A stretch of DNA of 64,000 nucleotides from Halichondria panicea (taxonomy: Eukaryota; Porifera; Demospongiae; Suberitida; Halichondriidae): contig NC_087393.1 of the NCBI RefSeq assembly GCF_963675165.1, positions 480,002-544,001 of the forward strand, read 5' to 3'. Made by a program: the position numbers and the translations under genes. Numbering within the stretch: the stretch's first letter is position 1; each line of letters opens with the position of its first letter. Positions 1 through 12,688 of this stretch are shown here, one piece after another. The notes beneath the pieces were generated by a model that saw only the letters and a list, made by a program, of their open reading frames with translations, ran no database searches and had not been told where the DNA came from.

Positions 1-1306
1 TCCACAGAGGAGGTAAAGACTGAGTTTCTGTAGCACATCCTCCAGAGACGGGATAGTGATGAATGTGTACGCTGCACATGCTCTCACAAACGCAGCTGTC
101 TTGCGAGTGTGGTTGCCCTTCACCAGGCGTCGGGTCTCCATGGCAAGGAAGTTCACCCTCTGGCGGCAAAATATAATATCACAATAATATTATAGTGAAG
201 GCCGCCACTCACGTGGATGAGGTAGATGAGAACGTAGTCAAGGTTACAGAAAGTGGCTCTGGTCTCCACAAAGAAGCTCAACTGCTGCTCAAAATCTTGC
301 CCAAATGAGATCTGCAGGGAATTAATTTAATTAATGAATACTTGACCAGAGATGCAGCTACCTTCTCGATGAAGCCACAGATGAGCTGACTGGACTGCTT
401 CCGCTCGTCAGCCAGGCTTAGAGCACTGTATGTCAATACAGCATAGATCATTATCATTGGAGGAAAAATTTAAAATTTCAAGTATAGCATGATATCGAGT
501 ATTTTATGCAATTATTACAGGCACAAGCACGAGGGCCTGTATATTGCATAAAACTCATTATGTGTTTTATATCACGATGACCCCTTACCAAATTATGCCT
601 CGAGGCTACGTGACTGTGTAATAAAAATAATATAACACGGAAGGGCCTTGACAACGTGATATAATAATTCATAATAATTCTACAAACATGATGAGGGATC
701 TACACGTACATGTTGTGGAGTGGGTTTTATAATAGTAACTTACTTGAGTGAGTCATGGAGTGTCTTGCAGAGGTACATGACTGCGTTCATGACCATAGGA
801 TCACTGATGTTCCCACTCTGGTTCCTGTGGGTGGATCACATGATGACATCACATGACATCACATGATATCATAGCTCACGTACACTACAAAGGCGTTGAT
901 GACAGTTTTGCACACCTCCACTTTCACACTCTCCTTCTGGAAGAGATCGATGAACGGCAGAAACTTGTCCTGTGGATCACATGACAGTTATACATCGTCA
1001 CATGATACGTAGAATCTTACCATAGCGAACAGAACAGCGAAGTCTTTCATATGACCCACAACTCTGTTAACTACAGAAACCAGTTCTGGATAGTGGCGCT
1101 CAAACGCTCTCTCTGGGGTCATGTGTTTGATGACATCATCCAACAAGAAGTTGACCTCACGTTTCTGTGATTTAGGAGGCAATAAAGAGGGAAGAGTGGT
1201 TAGCGGAATCAGTACACCTACATGTACGTATAGCACCTACCGTGAAGGTCTTAGCCACAAACTCTATCCAGATTTGAGTGCAAGCAATGTACTCCTGTGT
1301 GCGTGC

Positions 1307-1367
<61 letters not shown>

Positions 1368-4300
1368 GGGGGGGTGGACTTACGGCAGGGTTCGTGATTT
1401 TGGACACAATTTTCCAGACCTGCACATAAAACAAGACAATTAACACACGAGAGTCATATATACATTGATCACTTTGTCGTTGTTTGCTACCTCCACTCAC
1501 ATTATTGAGGAGGGTCTTCTTGTCGTCCTGGGGCGGATCAGCACTCACCACACAGTGACCCAGGGACACGTACAGCTTGTACTGGAGGACAGAAACACAC
1601 ACTCTTATAGTGTATAGCTACCATCACATCACATAGACTTGTACTATACACAGAGAAACTATCTGTGATGATCAATAACTCGGGTTAAGAAGACCAAATT
1701 TCGACCATAATGGTATCATAAAGTATCATTTAGTAGCTCTAAAGAAGGCCTATCACATGGTACATCACGTCATGTATTAAGAAAAGAGGCCGAAATTTAA
1801 CAGCTTTGAACTGACTAAAGACTAAAGACTATAGATATAAGCACACGGCTGTTCACTCTATGGCAGGTGTACCTTTGGCATGCCTATCTCCTCACAGTCT
1901 CGTATCATGTCAGCAAACATGAGAGCACGAGAGGAGATGTACTCTGGTCTGAAGTTGTTGAGCACTGCGTTCACCACGAGGGAGATGACGGCACCATCTT
2001 TGATGCTCTCCAGGGCCTTCTGTAGAATACTCTGTGGAAGGGGGGGGGGGGGGTGGTGGTGTTGGTAGCAGGGCACAGGACATGTGTACAATACAACACT
2101 CAGTATTTCCTATACATTACATAGAATGCACACACACACACATACGTGTACATATAATTATAATATTTTGCACAATTTAAGGTGTTTGGCAGATCTATGT
2201 ATGCAAAAGGTTTCAAGTTTAAATACGTGTTCACTGGTTCTCAAAAGCCCCAGAAACCACTTAACTCCCTTATAGACTAGGATACAATACATCATCCAGT
2301 GTTCTTTAACTCACATCAGAGGCTTTGTGAGCAATACACTGTAGTATCCACTCCACACCTGGCACAAAGAGGAGGTGATACCGCGGTAGGTCAAGGCTTT
2401 GTATGGCCAGGATGTCCTGAACCTTGTCACTATTCATCTGTGTATGTGTGTGGTGTGTGGGAGGGGGGGAGATACAAGTATATAGTGTGTTTACTGGCAG
2501 CTTCTCTAATTGTTAAACTTCCGTAGTACACAGTGTGGACTCAGTAACAATGGCAGTAGTGGAAGCAAGCACCACACAAAGTGGTCGGCAATTGATGTGA
2601 CTGAATACACACAATCTTCAAATAATTATATTATTCAATGGTAGTTGAACATCTTTCAACAGCCATAACTTGAGTTTCGTTGATCCAATGTCAAAAACTT
2701 TATGATTTTCTGAAAGCTTAGAAAGAGACCTTTCAAATGATGTGTTGCAATCCAACATTTTGTTGGGGCCCTAATTGTCATTTTTCGGCCTTGGACCATG
2801 GGCTATTATTATCCATGGTATCGCCAAATTGGTGAATACTTTTATCTCTCAAATATGATTTTTGACAATACCATTTGAACAATTTTTTTCTAAGCTTTCA
2901 GAAAATCAAAATTTGACATTGGATCCACGGAATTCAAGTTATGGTAGCCGAAAGAATCCCCAAACCATTGAATGAACAGGGTGTAAACATCTTTCAACAG
3001 CCATAACTTGAGTTTCGTTGATCCAATGTCAAAAATTTTATAATTTTCTGAAAGCTTAGAAAGAGACCTTTCAAATGATGTATTGCAATCCAAAATTTTA
3101 TTGGGGCCCTAATTTGTCATTTTTCGGCCTTGGACCATGGGCTATTATTCATGGTATCGCTAAATTGGCAAATATTTTTATCTCTCAAATATGAAGTTTG
3201 ATGATACCATTTGAAAGGTCTCTTTCAGAAAATCAAAAAATCGTTGAAAGTAGATTCACGGAATTCAAGTTATGGCAGCTAAAAGAGTCCCCAAACCATT
3301 GAAAAAACGGTGATGGGATTGTAGTTGAACATCAACAGCCATAACTTTAGTAACATTGATCTAATGTCAAAAATTGCGTCACACCCACACACACACCCAC
3401 CCACCTGAGAGAGAGTAGCTAGGTAGTCAGTGAAGTTAGGCAGGAGGTGTGTCTTGATCTCCGGAGCCAAGGACATGCCAACCCTACAGAGGTAGGCTCG
3501 AGCATAACACGCCACTAGAGGGTCCCCAATGCCACGTATCATGTTGGTGAGTCGAATGAGGGCCTGGGTATACTCCTGGTCAGTGAGGTAGCTGTAGCAC
3601 TTCAAGATGGCCGCCTCCACGTAGCTAGTGGAAGCAAGTCAAAGAGAGCTCTTCTTTCAAACATAATTATATTTTACCAAGAGTATGAGCTCCTGATCTT
3701 ACACATATATAGTAAAAACACATGTCAAATGCTCAATGTAGTGATGGATACAATCGTGGAATGAGCTCTCGGATGGAGGCAATCTTGAAGAACCAGTTCC
3801 GACACGTCTCTTTGCCCGATTCCGGTACCTGATCAGACGTGAAGTCCTCTGGAGGAGACAAAGAACAAACTTGACACTAATTTTCATACGCTACTGCTTC
3901 AGATTTTACCTGGCAACATGACGGGCTTGAGTGCACCAGAGGGCGTGATCATGGACTTTCTGCGGATACGATCATAAACCAGGAACCCTGTGGGGGGTAG
4001 TGATGTCATGTGATGTAACGTGACACGTTTAGATGGCTCACCAAAGTTGTCCAGTATGTCAGTGATGAGTACGAACTTGCTGGGGTAGAACTGTATCACT
4101 GAGGTGTCCACTAGCAGCTTGGAGCACTGGGCACAGTGGAACAAAAACATCAATAACATCAAATGGTATCACTTTAACTTGATTAGATTTTTGCATCCTT
4201 ATATATGAAAACAAAGCTTGCTAGCTATAGCAATATTATTATTATACAGATACTTACTATATACATACACAAAGCTTGCTAGCTGTAACAATAGATGCAA

Positions 4301-5639
4301 TGTACCTACTATACACACGTCCCTATAATAGCAAACACAATGTTTGCTAGCTGTAGCTGTATTCATTGGAGGATCGTTCAGTACCAGTAGCTAGCCTTAC
4401 ACACACAGAGTGAGTAGAGACCCTGTGCCCCGCCCATACATGTAGTTACCTGGATGGCTATCTTGAGAGCCTTGACTCTCTGATCCTTGTCCCATGCATT
4501 GTCGAGAGTCTTGTTGAGGTTGTCTATCTTCTTGACATATTCATTCTGGCTCAGATTGAGAGTCTCCTTGACAGAACCATCCTCCATATCGTCCAGCTGC
4601 TCTAGACGAGCCTTAACCTTGTCACCACTAGCAGCCTGAGCTCTCGTCTCCACTGGGAAGGGAGGGTTAATGTGAGGGAAGGTGGTAGGGGTTAATGTGA
4701 GGGAAGGTGGTAGGGGTTAATGTGAGGAGGGTGGTAGGGGTTAATAAGGAAATTCCATATACATAACATCCAACTTACATTTTGCTCTCTCGTCGCTCGA
4801 TAGAAAGCTCTGTAAACAAAACGATCATTATTATCTAAAATCAACCTCACAAAATGTAAATACACTCACCGTGGTAATAGGGATTCGATCCGAGGTGGTA
4901 TAGGATCCTAGGATAGTCGTACGCTTGGAGCTCCAAGGTTCAAAGGTCACATCAGTTTCCATAACAGCCTTTACTTCCTACACCATATATTACATACGTA
5001 TGATAGTTATATAGTGACATGCTTGAGTATGATAGTTATATAGTGACATGCTTGAGTATGATAGTTATATAGTGACATGCTTGAGTACCTTCTTTGCGCT
5101 TGTTTTCTCTGCAGCTGCTCGAGAAAGTGGGTCCAGTAGCACCAAGGAGAGGGGGTCAGAGGTCACGGAGAGAGGGTCATCTACCACGCCCCCTGCTAGG
5201 GGGTCAATGATCGTCTCAGGTTTTTTCGTCTCTTTAGAGGATTTGGACGTCTTTGTCTCAACTAGCGTCTGGGAGAGGAGGGAAGAGATATAGATTAGTA
5301 CCAACGAAAAAGCTCTAGGCAAAGCTAGCTGTGTCCCTCTGCTTCTGATATCATTCAGACTAGATTCTATAATCCTTCCACACTTGTAGTACATCGCATT
5401 GCTACCTAGCTACTATTTATCGAGGCTGCCTAGCCTGCTGTGTGTGTATGGTCTCCTTACAGCAATGACTGTCTGGAGAGGGTGGTCAGTGGTGGAGTCT
5501 TCCAGTTCCACTGCCAAGCGCCTCCTCTCAAGCTCATAATTCCGCGACCGTGGCTTCCTGTAGTGTATGAGTGTGTGAGTGAGGGTAAGGTCACTCTCTG
5601 TGCATTAGTGTATACAATAGCTCACCATTTGTAGTCCAT
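1..5639 (-). CDS. VPS35L: VPS35L (VPS35 endosomal protein-sorting factor-like), 3' end outside window
   Basis: This encodes the VPS35-like large subunit of the Commander/Retriever endosomal recycling complex. Twenty-one exons join in frame (733 codons seen): 5639-5626, 5557-5461, 5268-5089, 4977-4870, 4809-4779, 4652-4450, 4126-4042, 3987-3910, 3848-3752, 3624-3405, 2437-2315, 2031-1873, 1581-1501, 1419-1384, 1294-1241, 1164-1021, 969-884, 824-744, 425-362, 311-213 and 159-1. Family hallmarks include the N-terminal PRSRNYE, repeated DPLS motifs, [67 protein letters not shown] and [15 protein letters not shown]. The start at 5639 is chosen because only that frame joins exon 2 correctly; ATGs at 5760 and 5745 are out of frame and would form an upstream ORF. 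The C-terminal part lies beyond position 1. Intron 3404-2438 holds a foldback repeat pair. Confidence 0.93.
1299..1375. repeat. (GT)n microsatellite followed by G-run
   Basis: GT dinucleotide tract ending in about ten Gs, inside a VPS35L intron between exons 1419-1384 and 1294-1241. On the coding strand it supplies a CA-rich stretch before the acceptor. Confidence 0.9.
2641..3305. repeat. Foldback repeat subfamily A, tandem pair
   Basis: Two head-to-tail copies of a roughly 340-bp element in a VPS35L intron. Each begins near CCATAACTTGAGTTTCGTTG and ends near its imperfect reverse complement, giving inverted ends of about 80 bp around a core containing GGCCTTGGACCATGGGC. No transposase ORF is visible, so a non-autonomous foldback/MITE or satellite-like unit is the best description. 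Related copies lie at 17592-18270, 23789-24097, 36163-36452 and 45905-46178. Confidence 0.75.
4656..4742. repeat. Short tandem repeat, ~33-bp unit
   Basis: Between two and three copies of a unit containing GGTGGTAGGGGTTAATGTGAG in the VPS35L intron between exons 4809-4779 and 4652-4450. Confidence 0.8.
5001..5087. repeat. 29-bp tandem repeat x3 abutting a splice donor
   Basis: Three perfect 29-bp units (5001-5029, 5030-5058, 5059-5087), each starting TGATAGTTATATAG, sit directly against the donor of VPS35L exon 5268-5089. The third unit contributes most of the donor sequence on the minus strand. Confidence 0.85.
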
Positions 5640-5907
5640 CTCTGTAGCTAGCTAGCTCTTCTAGCTTTGCAGAAGTTTTCACGTGACTGAAAGGGGGAGG
5701 GGCTCGCTGCGCTGCAGCCACAGAAGTGCTCAAATTTACGTCCATGATCGATGACGTCATGAAACCACACTAAATAATAGGCCGCGGTCTAAAATTGAGG
5801 CAGAGGAGAAACGATCATAACCTACTACCAGCCCCTCCCTACAATACACCTGAAAGATTGAGATCTAGCCTGCCCAGAGAGATCTAGCTAGCTACAGTAT
5901 AGTAGCC
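5640..5907. promoter_or_regulatory. Divergent promoter region of VPS35L and SH2-like copy 1, with CRE palindrome
   Basis: Only 268 bp separate the two divergent start codons, so the region must serve both transcripts and their 5' UTRs. A perfect CRE-type palindrome TGACGTCA lies at 5752-5759. On the VPS35L side, upstream ATGs at 5760 and 5745 open an out-of-frame ORF if transcription begins beyond them. Promoter activity is inferred from position and motif only. Confidence 0.5.
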
Positions 5908-7945
5908 ATGGCTGTCGTGGCCGATCATGCAGTGGTGGAGATGGAGATATCTTTAACTGTGGAGGAGAGGCTGGACAAGCAGAGGTAAGAACTGAGCTAG
6001 ATCTAGCTAGTGTTTGTGATATTAAACTACACTGATGTACATAGCTAGCTATATATCTATAGTAGTGTGATTGTGGACTGTGCAGATTATAATTATAAAT
6101 TGAAGTGTGGAAACACAACTAAGTGGAGTCCCCTCCATGACACCAGTTGTTACTACTAAAACATTATCAAGATTTTATCGAATATTTATAAATGCAGATG
6201 GTACATTGGTGAGGTGACCCAGGAGGTTGCAGAGTCCCTACTCTCCTCCAATAAACAGCCTCACTCCTTCGTGGTCTTCACTCAACCAGACACTCGACAG
6301 TACATTCTCAGTGCAAGGTAAAACAGCTCTGTAACAATTCTATGTACTAACGACTCCTCCTCATCCCCAGGTTTCCACTGGAGGGGTTGGAGGATGGAGT
6401 TATTGAACATCTGGCCATTCGCTGTGAGGAGGGAAGGTGGTGCATCACTGGACAGGTGGGGGACAACTGTACTCTTAACTGTATGTACTCTTAGGGAAGT
6501 TACTTGTCTTGTCGGTACAGTATTGTTCATTCATGTATAGCTTCAATACAATGTCGTGTGTAGGGGGACCTTTAATATGATACTAGTACAGTGAAGGAAT
6601 GCCCCCAGTAATTAATAAAGCATGATATGTGTAGGAGTACACGTTTAATATAATTATTGTTGTTACTATATCAATTTCAATTCCATTTAATTGTTTTGTC
6701 AAAAATAATTAATTTGCTTTCAGTAAAAACCATCACCTTTATTTTGTGTACTAAGTACACTCTGTGTGATATTTATTTCACACTGCACCTGTGTAGACGG
6801 ACGAGTATGATGATGTCATCGAGGCTGTGAACTGTTACGTGTTGACCTTTGACCCTCCACTGATGCCGGCTCTCCAGGGAAAGAGTTTTGAGACTCAGTT
6901 CAGTGTCACTAGTGCACCCCCTGAATATGACAAAGCCAACAGAGTACTAAAGGTAGGAATAATGGTACTGTACTGTTTTAGATGGTCAAATTTCGATTGA
7001 TGGATTCTATAATATTAATCATAGCTTTTAGAATGACCTTTCTAATGATGCGTTTAGGTACAATATTGATAAGTATAATAGATACTTTGGGGAGAGAGTT
7101 TGTCCTTTTGTATGAGCTTAAAAAACACAACTGTGCTGATGGTGCCATGATGAATGACTGATTGGGATGTTGACTCTAGTACTTCCTCTTGATGTAGGAT
7201 GTGCAACATTGACACAGCTAACACAGCACTTAGCAATAATAATAATTGTCAAAACAGTTTGATTGATCTAATAATAGTATTACACATTACAAGAATGTAC
7301 ATGTGTGTGAATCCCCCCCACAGCCCGACATAGCTCCCCTACCAGATATCACCAAAGTCAAAGTAGCCGACAAGAAAGCAGTGGAAGGTATGAGCTCTTG
7401 ATCTTGCTACGGTAATGCTTTGATGTGGTTTCCCTACCCCCCACAGCTCAGAGTGGGCGTATCTCCCCCACTGGAAGAAGAGATAGTGACGATGACAGCG
7501 GTCCTAGAAATAGGGGGAGAAGACGTCCCTCATATATGAACAGGAGCATATGGCTTCGGTACAGCGAGCACCATCGCTGTCATCCTAAGAATGTTTGCTC
7601 AGGTTGCTGCTATAGACCAAAGGAGTGGAGTGGATACAGGTAATGATGCCCTGCAGCTGTAGCTATATAGACACATGCCTATACAATGGCTTAATTGTGT
7701 AGGGACATTCTTCAGTGTGTGTGTGTGTTTCTAGACATGGTTACAAAAGCTTCTTCCTATATACTCTATGCAGAGTTACGCACTCCTCCAAGTGGTACAA
7801 TCCGTGTGGCTCGGGGCCCCTCAGGGCATCGGGTTTGATACTGTTCTGGTTCTTATGTTGGCCTTGTTTTTCTTGTGCTGGTTGCTGGTTTCTTTTAGTA
7901 TATCTTTGCTGTGCTGTGTGTTGCGGTGGCTATGACAGCTCTTAA
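5908..7945 (+). CDS. SH2-like/PPEY/Cys-rich membrane-tail protein, tandem copy 1
   Basis: I recognise no named family. Seven exons join in frame to 288 aa: 5908-5984, 6198-6317, 6371-6455, 6797-6952, 7324-7387, 7447-7639 and 7774-7945. Residues about 27-107 follow the SH2 pattern: WYIGEVTQEVAESLL for the opening WYxGxIT helix, FVVF at the FLVR strand, YILSA, IEHLAI for the HYKI strand, GRWCIT, and a helix YDDVIEAVNCYV. The phosphotyrosine-binding Arg is replaced by Phe53, so ordinary pTyr binding is unlikely. A PPEY motif at 135-138 could bind WW domains. A basic/Ser region, CHPKNVCSGC, then KWYNPCGSGPLR lead into a hydrophobic Cys-rich tail, probably membrane-inserted or palmitoylated. An alternative last exon lies at 9214-9394. 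Role unknown. Confidence 0.8.
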
Positions 7946-8127
7946 ACTTTGTTTCCATGTACTTGTTTGTGTGTTTAATTGTGAAATTGCTTTCATCAAT
8001 TGAATTGCCAGAATTGCATGTCTGTATTCATAGCTATTGCATGTGATAGTCTATAGCCTCCTTCACTGGCCACTCTTCGAGAAAGTGGGGCCTGGGATCG
8101 AGGCTAGCGAGAGCCTTACATTTATTA

Positions 8128-9207
8128 TACAGCTAAGAGCATTACTTCATTACCTCTATCTACCCCCCTCACACACACCAGCTGAGAGCATTACTTCATT
8201 ACCTTTATCTACCCCCTCACACACACCAGCTGAGAGCATTACTTCATTACCTCTATCTACCCCCCTCACACACACCAGCTGAGAGCATTACTTCATTACC
8301 TCTATCTACCCCCCCTCACACACACCAACTGAGAGCATTACCTCATATTACCTCTATCTACCCCCCTCACACACACCAGCAGAGAGCATTACTTCATTAC
8401 CTCTATCTACCCCCCTCACACACACCAGCTGAGAACATTACCTCATTACCTCTATCTACCCCCCTCACACACACCAGCTGAGAGCATTACCTCATTACCT
8501 CTATCTACCCCCCTCACACACACCAGCTGAGAGCATTACCTCATTACCTCTATCTACCCCCCTCACACACACCAGCTGAGAGCATTACCTCATTACCTCT
8601 ATCTACCCCCCTCACACACACCAGCTGAGAGCATTACCTCACTACCTCTATCTACCCCCCTCACACACACCAGCTGAGAGCATTACCTCACTACCTCTAT
8701 CTACCCCCCTCACACACACCAGCTGAGAGCATTACCTCATATTACCTCTATCTACCCCCCTCACACACACCAGCTGAGAGCATTACCTCATTACCTCTAT
8801 CTACCCCTCACACACACCAGCTGAGAGCATTACTTCATTACCTCTATCTACCCCCCTCACACACACCAGCTGAGAGCATTACTTCATTACCTCTATCTAC
8901 CCCCCTCACACACACCAGCTGAGAGCATTACTTCATTACCTCTATCTACCCCCCTCACACACACCAGCTGAGAGCATTACCTCATTACCTCTATCTACCC
9001 CCCTTACACACACCAGCTGAGAGCATTACCTCATTACCTCTATCTACCCCCCTCACACACACCAGCTGAGAGCATTACTTCATTACCTCTATCTACCCCC
9101 CTCACACACACCAGCTGAGAGCATTACCTCATTACCTCTATCTACCCCCCTCACACACACCAGCTGAGAGCATTACTTCATTACCTCTATCTACCCCCCT
9201 CACACAC
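8128..9207. repeat. 49-bp minisatellite (~22 units), each resembling a 3' splice site
   Basis: About 22 near-identical 49-bp units. Each contains GAGCATTAC, then a pyrimidine tract CTCTATCTACCCCCCTC, then ACACACACCAG. The same arrangement precedes the alternative last exon at 9214 as a single unit, and exists as one unit at the matching place in copies 3 and 4. The array therefore appears to be an amplified intron 3' end. A second array of about nine units is at 12246-12683. Confidence 0.92.
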
Positions 9208-9213
9208 ATGCAG

Positions 9214-9394
9214 AGTCTATCACCCTCGAAAATGGTATAATCCAAGAGGGTCAGGTCCACTGAGGGTGTTAGCACTGCTCCTGTTCTGGTTGTTCTGTTC
9301 TCCATGCTACGGCTGTTTCAAGTGCTCTGCCAAGCTCATTACTATCTGTTTTTTCTGTTGTGCTGCTGTATGTTGTGGTTACGATGACAGCTAG
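9214..9394 (+). CDS. Alternative last exon (7b) of SH2-like copy 1
   Basis: An acceptor (ACATGCAG) precedes an exon in the same phase as exon 7a at 7774. It encodes VYHPRKWYNPRGSGPLR followed by a hydrophobic Cys-rich segment ending CCGYDDS and a TAG stop. It keeps the KWYNPxGSGPLR core but differs from 7a beyond it. Splicing from 7639 to 9214 would replace the C-terminal tail. Use of this exon is inferred from frame, acceptor and conservation in the other copies. Confidence 0.7.
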
Positions 9395-9637
9395 CTAGTG
9401 ACACTGGTTGTGTTTTTAAGATTTTTGTGAATTTTATATATTCAAAAATTATCAACAAAGTTAGTTATAACTAGCTTGTTCTGATGTTAACTTTCAGATT
9501 TGTGGGGGTGGATTGTTTACAAGCAAAATATAATTAATTAACCACAGAACTTTATTCTGGGCCGTTCAACACAAATAGGTCACAAATAGAGCTAGCTAGC
9601 TGACTAGACTGAGCATGCAAACTTGCCAGTGTTGGAG

Positions 9638-10044
9638 ATGGAGATATCTTTAACTGTGGAAGAGAAGTTGGACAAGCAGAGGTAAGAACTGAGATAACTA
9701 CCGGTAGAGCTATAGTTTGGCTGTGCACTGTGCATGTGCAGATGGTACATTGGTGAGGTGACCCAGGAGGTTGCAGAGTCCCTACTCTCCTCCAATAAAC
9801 AGCCTCACTCCTTCGTGGTCTTCACTCAACCAGACACTCGGCAGTACATTCTCAGTGCAAGGTAAAACAGCTCTGTAACAATTATAAACAACATGCTCAG
9901 TTGAGCCCTTGCGTTTTTGTCGCCTTCGAAGATCGCCTACAAGTTTCAACTATATATAGGTAGTTTTCAACCACTGTCTCATAGCAGTTAAGGCAGTCCA
10001 TGAAAGTGTCTAGTGCACACACACACACACACACACACACCCAC

Positions 10045-10075
<31 letters not shown>

Positions 10076-11623
10076 CAATCCTGCTGTGCACGCACGGAAT
10101 AATTAATTGCTTACCAATGACGTAGTTTACGTCCAATCAGAATTTTCACCTGTATAACGACTTTCCCTCATCCCCAGGTTTCCACTGGAGGGACTGGAGG
10201 ATGGAGTTATTGAACATCTGGTCATTCTCTGTGAGGAGGGAAGGTGGTGCATCACTGGACAGGTGAGGGACAACTGTACTCTTAACTGTACTCTTAGGGA
10301 AGTTACTTGTTTTGTCGGTACAGTATTGTTCATTCATCTGTATAGCCTCAATACAATGTCGTGTGTAAGATATATGTGTAGGAGTACAAGTTTAATATAA
10401 TTATTGTTGTTGCTATAAGTCTACAATATCAATTTCATAATTGTTTTGTAAAATAAATTATAATATGAATTGCTCTGTAACCTTTATTTTGTGTACTAAG
10501 TACACTCTGTGTGCTATTTATTTCACACTGCACCTGTGTAGACGGACGAGTATGATGATGTCATCGAGGCTGTGAACTGTTACGTGTTGACCTTTGACCC
10601 TCCACTGATGCCGGCTCTCCAGGGAAAGAGTTTCGAGACTCAGTTCAGTGTCACTAGTGCACCCCCCGAATATGACAAAGCCAACAGAGTACTAAAGGTA
10701 GGAATAATGGTACTGTACTGTTTTAGATGGTCCAATTTCGATTGATGGATTCTATGTATTATAGCTTTTAGAATGACCTTTCTAATGATGCGTTTAGGTA
10801 CAATTTTGATAAGTATAATAGATACTTTGGGGAGAGAGTTTGTCCTTTTGTATGAGCTTAAAAAACACAACTGTGCTGATGGTGCCATGATGAATGACTG
10901 ATTGGGATGTTGACTCTAGTACTTCCTCTTGATTGTCGGATGTGCAACATTGACACAGCTAACACAGCACTTGGCAATAATAGTGTTACACATTACAAGA
11001 ATGTACATGTGTGTGAATCTCTCCACAGCCCGACATAGCTCCCCTACCAGACATCACCAAAATCAAAGTAGCCGACGAGAAAACAGTGGAAGGTGTGAGC
11101 TCTTTGATCTTGCTAGGTAATGCTTTGATGTGGTTTCCCTACCCCCACAGCTCAGAGTGGGCGTATCTCCCCCAGCAGTGACGATGACAGTGGTCCTAGC
11201 AATAGGAGGAGGAGGAGGAGACCTCCCTCATTTTTGAACAGGAGCATATGGCTTCGGTACAGCGAGCACCATCGCTGTCATCCTAAGAACGTTTGCTCAG
11301 GTTGCTGCTATAGACCAAGCGAGTGGAGTGTGAACAGGTGAGTGCCCTGCAGCTGTAGCTATAGAGACACATACCTATACAATGGCTTAATTGTGCAGGG
11401 ACATTCTTCAGTGTGTGTGTGTTTCTAGACAAGTTTATAAAAGCTTCTTTCTATATGCAGAGTTACGCACCACTCCTACAAATGGTACGATCCGCGTGGC
11501 TCGGGGCCCCTCAGGGCATTGGGTTTGATACTGTTATGGCTTTTATGTTGGCCTTGTTTTGCTTGTGCTGGTTGCTGGTTTCTTTTAGTAGATTTTTGCT
11601 GTACTGTGTGCTGTGATGGCTAG
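9638..11623 (+). CDS. SH2-like protein, tandem copy 2
   Basis: Exons 9638-9681, 9742-9861, 10178-10262, 10542-10697, 11029-11092, 11151-11337 and 11461-11623 join in frame (272 aa). Coding sequence is nearly identical to copy 1 through the SH2-like domain, including the FVVF substitution and PPEY. The first eleven residues of copy 1 are missing: the 5' end has been replaced by unrelated sequence, and the first in-frame ATG is the internal Met of MEISLTVEE at 9638. An out-of-frame ATG lies upstream at 9615. The 7a tail ends early (CCDG then TAG). A second last exon is at 12689-12869. Confidence 0.72.
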
Positions 11624-12245
11624 CTATGACAGCTTTTAAACTTTGTTTCCATGTACTTGTTTGTGTGTTCAATTGTGCACTTAAGTAAATTGCTGCTTCA
11701 TCAATTGTCTTATTGAATTGTCAAGCAGTGATCATGAACAATAGATCAGCAACTTCTAAAGCTAGAGAAATATTGCTAGCTGCTAGTAAAACTGTAATGT
11801 TATGCTCAAGATCAATATTTTTAGCTCATAAATATTTACTATGGAATGAACACAAACAATTATTATCATTATTTGTAATTATTTTGTGTACATGTAATTA
11901 TATATCAAGTTATAGTATATCTTTTATTTATTATTATTTTTTATTACTTAATTTTTGTTTAGACCTTGCCATGTCTTGTAACATACATTGCAAAACCATT
12001 TTGTTATGGTTTTGTATGTTTTAAGCGCATGAGTCCTAGGTACATTTATTTATCTATTGATAGACACTACTTTCATTGCTTTGTAACATGATATAATTAT
12101 TTCAATGAAAGATATTCCCCCCCTCAGAATTGCATGTCTATATTCATAGCTATTGCATGTGATAGTCTATAGCCTCCTTCACTGGCCACTCTTCGAGAAA
12201 GTGCGGCCTGGGATCGAGGCTAGCGAGAGCCTTACATTTATTATA
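11624..12245 (+). other. Spacer between last exons 7a and 7b of copy 2
   Basis: AT-rich sequence (about 11700-12110) with no supportable exon. It is followed from about 12124 by a block nearly identical to 8010-8130 of copy 1, which leads into the minisatellite. The AT-rich part is absent from the corresponding place in copy 1, so it looks like an insertion or a deletion difference. Confidence 0.5.
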
Positions 12246-12683
12246 CAGCTAAGAGCATTACCTCATTACCTCTATCTACCCCCCTCACACACACCAGCAG
12301 AGAGCATTACCTCATTACCTCTATCTACCCCCCTCACACACCAGCTGAGAGCATTACCTCATTACCTCTATCTACCCCCCTCACACACACCAGCTGAGAG
12401 CATTACCTCATTACCTCTATCTACTCCCCTCACACACACCAGCTGAGAGCATTACCTCATTACCTCTATCTACCCCCCTCACACACCAGCTGAGAGCATT
12501 ACCTCATTACCTCTATCTACCCCCCTCACACACACCAGCTGAGAGCATTACCTCATTACCTCTATCTACTCCCCTCACACACACCAGCTGAGAGCATTAC
12601 CTCATTACCTCTATCTACCCCCCTCACACACACCAGCTGAGAGCATTACCTCATTACCTCTATCTACCCCCCTCACACACACA
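12246..12683. repeat. 49-bp minisatellite (~9 units), copy 2
   Basis: Same unit as at 8128-9207, with some units 45-47 bp through loss of one or two CA steps. It lies immediately before last exon 7b of copy 2. The different unit number between copies 1 and 2 shows array-length change after the gene duplication. Confidence 0.92.
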
Positions 12684-12688
12684 CGCAG

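Noticed and set aside
2890-3093. ORFs inside the foldback repeats (reading [16 protein letters not shown])
   Set aside because: The frame recurs only because the repeat recurs, is interrupted in several copies, and matches no transposase or other domain I know.
5640-5760. VPS35L start at 5760 or 5745 (MTSSIMDVNL frame)
   Set aside because: Joining that frame to exon 2 gives an immediate stop; the start at 5639 gives [13 protein letters not shown], which fits the family.
8128-9207. Regular repeat array resembling CRISPR spacing
   Set aside because: Units are near-identical end to end without unique spacers, and the setting is an animal intron; it is a minisatellite.
11713-12024. 103-residue ORF in AT-rich spacer of copy 2
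   Set aside because: Low-complexity AT-rich translation without splice context, homologue in the other copies or known motif.
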